Below are positions 6,724-10,618 of a stretch of 10,618 nucleotides of DNA, in pieces. Where the stretch lies: positions 1 to 10,618 of the forward strand of contig JBIOJM010000351.1 of NCBI GenBank assembly GCA_044450785.1, given 5' to 3'. Position numbers and translations under genes: made by a program. The notes beneath the pieces are model-generated. The model was not told where the DNA came from. It did not search any database and saw only the letters and a program-made list of their open reading frames with translations. The DNA is from JBIOJM01 sp044450785. Its GTDB lineage: Bacteria; Planctomycetota; Planctomycetia; Isosphaerales; Isosphaeraceae. Positions within the stretch are counted from its first letter, which is position 1. Every line of letters starts with the position of its first letter.

Positions 6724-9700
6724 CTACTTTGAGTGATTCGACTCCTTGACCTCGGTTGGGGTCCCCCCGGCTAGCCCGAACAGGGCCGCCGCCTGGTCGC
6801 GGAGGCGAAGGCTCACCTCGTCCTGCGACTCGTGCTTCGCCATCTCCGCGGTCGCCTCGTGGAACTGGGTCCGTGCCGTGTCTTTTTCGCCCAGCCGCCA
6901 GTGGGCCATCGCCATGAGGAACCGATCTGTGGGGTCGAGTTTGCCGCCATCTTTGCAATGCATGGCCTCTTCCATCGCGTCGATGGAGGCTCTCCAGTTC
7001 CCTGCGCGATAGAGAGCCTTGCCGAGTGTTTTCCGGTATGAGGCTCGTTCCGGCACCAGTTTGATGGCCTCCTGAGCGAGCTTGACGGCGCGGGGCGGAT
7101 CGTAGACGGGTGTACCGGGAAAATAGGCAAGGAGCTGGGCAAGACTCTCTTTCCATGTCGCCAGATTCTTCTTGTCCGCAGCATTCGAAGGATCGGCAGC
7201 CACTAACGCTTCGCCGAGTCCAATGCCCGATTGATACGACTGCTCCGCATCCTTCCAGCGCTGGGCATTGCGGAGGAGGATGCCTCGATTGTTGTCAGTT
7301 CGTGCCAGGTCCCTCCGGTAATCGGGTACGCCAGGATACTCGGCCACCAGTGACTGGAATAACTTCTCAGCGCGATCGAGTACACGGGAGGCTTCCTCAC
7401 GACGATCCCGGCCCATTTCCCGCAGCAACTCGCCCAGATTGCCGTAGCTCCCCGCCAGTTCCGCGCGGTAGCTGGGCACTAAGGGAAAGTCGGACGCCAG
7501 CCCCTCGCCGATCGAGATGCATTGGCGCAGGATACGCTCGGCCTCGTCTCGCTTGCCGAGTCGCTTCAGGACCACTGCCAGCATCTCTTGATGGTTCCTG
7601 GCGAATGCGCGATATTGAAGATTCCGAGGATCGACCCTGAGGGCTGCCTGCTGATGTGCATCGGCTTGCTCGAGAAGAGTCCGAGCCTCTATGAGTTCAT
7701 CCTGGTTCATTGCCACCAAGGCGCAGTTGTTAAGAGTGCCGCCAAGTGAGCTCTGGTAACGCGGCTCGGTGGGGAAATCGTCTGCCAGTCGCTCGAGGGC
7801 ATCCCGGACGGGGCGCAGGGTCTCTTTCGCCTCTCGGAAGCGGCCAAGATTGTCGTAAAACAAGCCCAGGTTGCCCTGGTCCTGGGCCCATGCCAGACGA
7901 TCATCGGGATTGCCCGAGGATCGCTCGAGGATGTCCCAGCGAAGCTCACTCGCACGCCGGTATTCGAATTCCGCATCAGTCGGCTTCCCGAGCGTGGACA
8001 GCGAATGTCCAAGGTTTTTGTGGCTCGCAGCGAGGTCGCGCCGGCAGTCGAGATCCGAGGGCCGGCTACCCGCCAGCTCGCTCATGATCGCGATCGAGCT
8101 CCGGTACGCCTCGCATGCGCGGTCGTGCTGGCCGAGTAGCCGCCGGATGTCCCCGACTCGGCGGTAGGCCCGGCCGGCTTCAAGGCGTATGGACGGATCG
8201 TCGCCCTCCTGGACGAGAAACTTCTCGTAGAACGCCAGGGCCTTCTCCAACAAAGCGCGGCGGACGGGCTCCATGTGAGGCACGCGCGATAGGGTGTCCT
8301 GTCCGACTTCGGTCAGCATTTGATCGACGGCCTCGCGCGCCTGCAGGAGGTGGGTCTCGGCCCGCCGCTGCTGGGTCAGGGCCTTGTGCCGCTGCCGGTC
8401 GATCAGCACCATCCCGGAGGTTAAACCCACACTGGTCAGCAACAAGACAATGAGCGTCGAGACGACGACTGAAGGATGCCTCCGTCCCCACTTGACGACT
8501 TGTTCGCCGACCGTCGGCCGCCTTGCCCGGATCGGTTTTTGTTCCAGGAAGCGCCGCAGGTCGTCGGCCAGCTCCTGAGCCGTGGCGTAACGCGAATGCG
8601 GCTCCTTGGCTATCGCCTTGTGGAGGATCGTCTCCAGGTCGGCCGGCACCGACGGGTTGACCCGTCGGACGGGCCGCGGCTCGTCATCGGCAATCTGCCT
8701 CAGGACTGCCTGCCGATCCTTACCGTCAAACGCCGGCTGGAGCGTCAGCAGCTCGTACAGGGTCACGCCCAGTGAGTAGATATCCGTGCGGCCGTCGATC
8801 AAGGCCCGCTTGCCCAGCGACTGCTCCGGGCTCATGTATCGCAGTGTGCCCAGCAAGTCGCCGGTCGCCGTCAGGCTGACGTCGCCCGGCAGGCGGGCCA
8901 GGCCGAAGTCGGTCACCCAGAGGGTGCCCTGGGGGTCGAGCAAAAGGTTGGCCGGCTTGATGTCGCGGTGCAGTACGCCGCGCTGGTGGGCGTGCTCCAG
9001 GGCCTCAGCCGCCTGGATGCCCATGCGGGCCACCGTGCAAATATAAGTGCGACTTCGGGTTGAAGAGCCGGATGGTGAGGCCGGCGTCAGCCGGGGCAGC
9101 GTGGTGGGTTCCCGGGGCTTGACCACCGGTTCGTAAACGGCGGTTTCGCCGGCCGCGCCGCCCGAGGTCGCCGGATCCAGCCCGTCGAGCTGCCGCAGCT
9201 CTCGGATCAGGTCGGCCAGGCTGCGGCCCTCGATCAATTGCATGGCGTAGAAGGGCACGCCCCGCTCGCAGCCCACTGCGTGGATCGGCACGATGTTGGT
9301 GTGGTGCAGGCAGGCGGCCGCGTGGGCCTCGACCTGGAACCGCTGGAGCTGTTTGGGGTCCAGGGCCGCCGCCAGCGGCAGCACCTTCAAGGCCACGCGG
9401 CGGCCCAGCGAGAGCTGCTCGGCCTCGTAGACAATCCCCATGCCCCCGCGGCCGATCTCGCGCACGATCTGAAAGTCGCCCAGGCACTCGGTCTCGGGGA
9501 TCGGATCAGGAGCCGTTCGTCCAGCCTTCGACGGCAAGGAGTCGCGGAGATTCACCGCGGCGACGTGTAGTTGCTCGAGGTCCTGCAAGTAGACCGCCAG
9601 GACGTCGGCCAGGTCCGGATGTCGGGCCAGCAGGCCCTCCGGGTCTGGCCGGCCGCCCCGCTCGAGCACCGCCATGTAATCCTCGAGGATCCGCAGCACG

Positions 9701-9762
9701 CGGGCGGATTGCTCGGATGAGGCCGGTTGTGAGAACGAACCCAGTCGCGACGTTACAATCAC
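6724..9762 (-). CDS. Receptor-like Ser/Thr protein kinase with TPR repeats
   Basis: This encodes a 1012-residue Hanks-type kinase. Residues 20-70 form a helical N-terminal module (GRPDPEGLLARHPDLADVL) typical of planctomycete kinases. The kinase domain is about 97-406: glycine loop GRGGMG (104-109), VALK Lys126, helix C Glu145, HRDIKPANLL (His265, Arg266, Asp267, Lys269, Asn272), DFG 285-287, Thr306 in the P+1 loop, SPE 311-313 and DGRTDIYSLGV with Asp327. All catalytic residues are present. A low-complexity insert of about 50 residues (190-240) splits the lobe between helices D and E. A transmembrane helix (about 431-454) is followed by helical, TPR-like repeats (about 500-1000). The GTG start overlaps the sigma gene stop by 4 bp (GTGA) and has a strong GGGAGGA 6 nt upstream, so translation is probably coupled. 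By family analogy the kinase domain is cytoplasmic and the TPR part is the sensor or docking region; flanking charges do not settle topology. The adjacent sigma factor is the likely substrate (inference). Confidence 0.94.
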   Translation of the reverse strand: MIVTSRLGSFSQPASSEQSARVLRILEDYMAVLERGGRPDPEGLLARHPDLADVLAVYLQDLEQLHVAAVNLRDSLPSKAGRTAPDPIPETECLGDFQIVREIGRGGMGIVYEAEQLSLGRRVALKVLPLAAALDPKQLQRFQVEAHAAACLHHTNIVPIHAVGCERGVPFYAMQLIEGRSLADLIRELRQLDGLDPATSGGAAGETAVYEPVVKPREPTTLPRLTPASPSGSSTRSRTYICTVARMGIQAAEALEHAHQRGVLHRDIKPANLLLDPQGTLWVTDFGLARLPGDVSLTATGDLLGTLRYMSPEQSLGKRALIDGRTDIYSLGVTLYELLTLQPAFDGKDRQAVLRQIADDEPRPVRRVNPSVPADLETILHKAIAKEPHSRYATAQELADDLRRFLEQKPIRARRPTVGEQVVKWGRRHPSVVVSTLIVLLLTSVGLTSGMVLIDRQRHKALTQQRRAETHLLQAREAVDQMLTEVGQDTLSRVPHMEPVRRALLEKALAFYEKFLVQEGDDPSIRLEAGRAYRRVGDIRRLLGQHDRACEAYRSSIAIMSELAGSRPSDLDCRRDLAASHKNLGHSLSTLGKPTDAEFEYRRASELRWDILERSSGNPDDRLAWAQDQGNLGLFYDNLGRFREAKETLRPVRDALERLADDFPTEPRYQSSLGGTLNNCALVAMNQDELIEARTLLEQADAHQQAALRVDPRNLQYRAFARNHQEMLAVVLKRLGKRDEAERILRQCISIGEGLASDFPLVPSYRAELAGSYGNLGELLREMGRDRREEASRVLDRAEKLFQSLVAEYPGVPDYRRDLARTDNNRGILLRNAQRWKDAEQSYQSGIGLGEALVAADPSNAADKKNLATWKESLAQLLAYFPGTPVYDPPRAVKLAQEAIKLVPERASYRKTLGKALYRAGNWRASIDAMEEAMHCKDGGKLDPTDRFLMAMAHWRLGEKDTARTQFHEATAEMAKHESQDEVSLRLRDQAAALFGLAGGTPTEVKESNHSK

Positions 9763-10394
9763 GTGATGTCCTCCCGCTCGTGCAGCTTTCGGAGCCGGTC
9801 CAGGGCACGCAACCAGAGCTGCCGGACCGCGCCCGGCGTGCGGCCCATGCGCCTGGCCACCTCGTCGAACGATAATCCCTCCAGGTTGCGGAGCACAATC
9901 ACGTCGCGGTAGTGGGCCGGCAGCACGGCCAGGCGATCGGCCATGAGGGCTGTCTGCTCGCGGCGCTGGGCCTGCTCGCTGGGCGAGCTGTGCGGGCTCA
10001 CCAGGGCGGCGTCGAACCGGGCCGAAGTCTGGTCCAGCGACCCCCGCGCCAGTCGATCAAGAGAGACTTCGCGGCGGGCATTGCGCTTGAGGGCTTTGAC
10101 CTGCTGGTCCACCAGGCGCGCCAGGTTGTGCACCAGAATCCGCCGCAGCCAGGCCAGCCACTCCTGCTCGGTGCGGCCCCGAAACTGGTCGAAGTCGCGG
10201 TGAGCCTCCAGAAACGTCTCCTGGACCAGGTCAGAGGGGTTGACGCGCCCTTGCACGTGCAAGTCGATCTGGGTGCGGGCCAGCAGACGGAGATAGTTGC
10301 GATAGAGCTCCAGCAGCGCACCGAGCCGGTCAGAACGGCCCTGCCGCGCCTCAGCCAGTAATTGCTCGGGATCGGGTCGTTCGCCAGCGTGCAT
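9759..10394 (-). CDS. ECF-type RNA polymerase sigma factor
   Basis: This encodes a 211-residue sigma-70 family factor of ECF architecture. Region 2 spans about 25-100, with NPSDLVQETFLEAHRDFDQF (52-71) as region 2.2 and EWLAWLRRILVHNLARLV as regions 2.3 and 2.4. A linker follows at about 100-145. Region 4 spans about 150-205 (LPAHYRDVIVLRNLEGLSF then DEVARRMGRTPGAVRQLWLRA as the helix-turn-helix). It directs RNA polymerase to a specific promoter set. There is no anti-sigma gene in the window; instead a Ser/Thr kinase overlaps its stop by 4 bp. Canonical ECF factors have an acidic D-x-E-D in region 2.2, but here it is N52-P53-S54-D55, which suggests phospho-control at Ser54. The ATG at 10394 has GAGGGGG 11 nt upstream, a somewhat long spacing; the nearest upstream ATG is out of frame. 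The regulon is unknown; the two propeller genes downstream are plausible targets. Confidence 0.94.
   Translation of the reverse strand: MHAGERPDPEQLLAEARQGRSDRLGALLELYRNYLRLLARTQIDLHVQGRVNPSDLVQETFLEAHRDFDQFRGRTEQEWLAWLRRILVHNLARLVDQQVKALKRNARREVSLDRLARGSLDQTSARFDAALVSPHSSPSEQAQRREQTALMADRLAVLPAHYRDVIVLRNLEGLSFDEVARRMGRTPGAVRQLWLRALDRLRKLHEREDIT
9769..9775 (-). promoter_or_regulatory. Ribosome binding site of the kinase gene
   Basis: GGGAGGA on the minus strand lies inside the last codons of the sigma factor gene, 6 nt before the GTG start at 9762. It is the strongest Shine-Dalgarno in the window and fixes the GTG start within the GTGA overlap. Confidence 0.75.
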
Positions 10395-10571
10395 CGGAAT
10401 TCAATCCCCCTCATCCCTCTAGGCCGATTTCTCGGCGAGTTGTTACATGGATCTTGGATTTTTTTTGGGACGAACGTGGCATGCGGCTCAGGAAGGGCTA
10501 GCTTCGATCTTAAGCCGCGAGGCGTCAAGAAGTTGGTTCGGCGAGGCCAGCCACCTGCGCCCAGCGCGAAT
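10395..10571 (-). promoter_or_regulatory. Upstream region of the sigma-kinase operon
   Basis: This is the leader and presumed promoter region of the cluster. Nearest the gene is GAGGGGG (10406-10412), the likely ribosome binding site. Next is a perfect 5-bp stem with a GAAA tetraloop, GCCGA-GAAA-TCGGC (10423-10436), placed to fold in the 5' leader. Then comes a run of eight T on plus (10459-10466). A TTGACG hexamer is present on the minus strand, but no good -10 sits at 16-18 nt from it. An 11-bp fragment of the 33-bp unit (GCGCTGGGCGC on minus) lies at 10557-10567. The promoter is expected here from gene order but not identified. Confidence 0.45.
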
Positions 10572-10618
10572 GGAGACCTTCGGTCGAGCGGGGGGCGGGG
10601 TCAGGAGACCCGCGCCCA
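10572..10618 (-). repeat. Right copy of 47-bp flanking inverted repeat
   Basis: Read on the minus strand from the last base of the window, this gives TGGGCGCGGG to GACCCCG, then a 9-bp spacer, then the box CGACCGAAGGTCTCC, exactly as at 169-215 on the plus strand. It carries the same GGGTC-TCCT-GACCC and GACC-GAA-GGTC mini-hairpins. The window ends inside the unit, so a tandem array may continue to the right. It lies 177 bp upstream of the sigma factor start. Confidence 0.9.

Noticed and set aside
6545..7156. N-terminal extension of the delta-60 protein, giving 724 residues in all
   Set aside because: It would overlap the kinase gene's 3' end by more than 400 bp, its residues are low-complexity Arg/Pro/Gly sequence typical of an antisense-frame artefact, and a good ribosome binding site plus the LE-x-LE motif support the start at 6544.
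9912..10361. Plus-strand ORF of 149 codons opposite the sigma factor
   Set aside because: The minus strand encodes a clear ECF sigma factor with regions 2 and 4; the plus-strand translation has no domain and mirrors that coding sequence.
10500..10535. Housekeeping-type promoter with TTGACG on the minus strand
   Set aside because: No acceptable -10 hexamer lies 16-18 nt away; the TAAGAT nearby is only 10 nt from it.

Overview
The window looks like planctomycete DNA, most likely from the Isosphaeraceae or a close relative. The reasons are: high GC; two very large proteins that carry the planctomycete N-terminal LE-x-LE-x-R-x-L-(L/M) motif; a membrane Ser/Thr kinase with a long TPR tail and an N-terminal module typical of that phylum; and a kinase-linked ECF sigma factor. 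The lineage is inferred from protein style, not from a marker gene.

All four genes lie on the minus strand, so the cluster reads from right to left. (1) An ECF sigma factor (9759-10394) overlaps by 4 bp (2) a receptor-like Ser/Thr protein kinase with TPR repeats (6724-9762). After a 179-bp gap holding a perfect 10-bp inverted repeat comes (3) a delta-60-repeat beta-propeller protein (4982-6544). After a further 51 bp comes (4) a 1520-residue protein (368-4930) made of a seven-bladed virginiamycin-B-lyase-like propeller, ten tandem Ig-like repeats of about 104 residues and a C-terminal Ig-like domain. Genes 3 and 4 both carry the LE-x-LE motif and are probably exported or surface proteins.

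The two ends of the window carry the same repeat in opposite orientation. The left end (1-197) is a six-copy tandem array of a 33-bp unit. A 47-bp element (the last unit plus a 15-bp box) recurs as a near-perfect inverted copy at the right end (10572-10618). The gene cluster is thus bracketed by inverted repeats.

Working model (inference): the kinase senses something through its TPR region and phosphorylates the sigma factor, whose region 2.2 has Ser54 where canonical ECF factors have an acidic residue. The sigma factor may then control the neighbouring surface propeller proteins. No CRISPR, tRNA, rRNA, transposase or confident promoter or terminator was seen. The many plus-strand reading frames opposite genes 1 to 4 are by-products of GC-rich, repetitive coding sequence.
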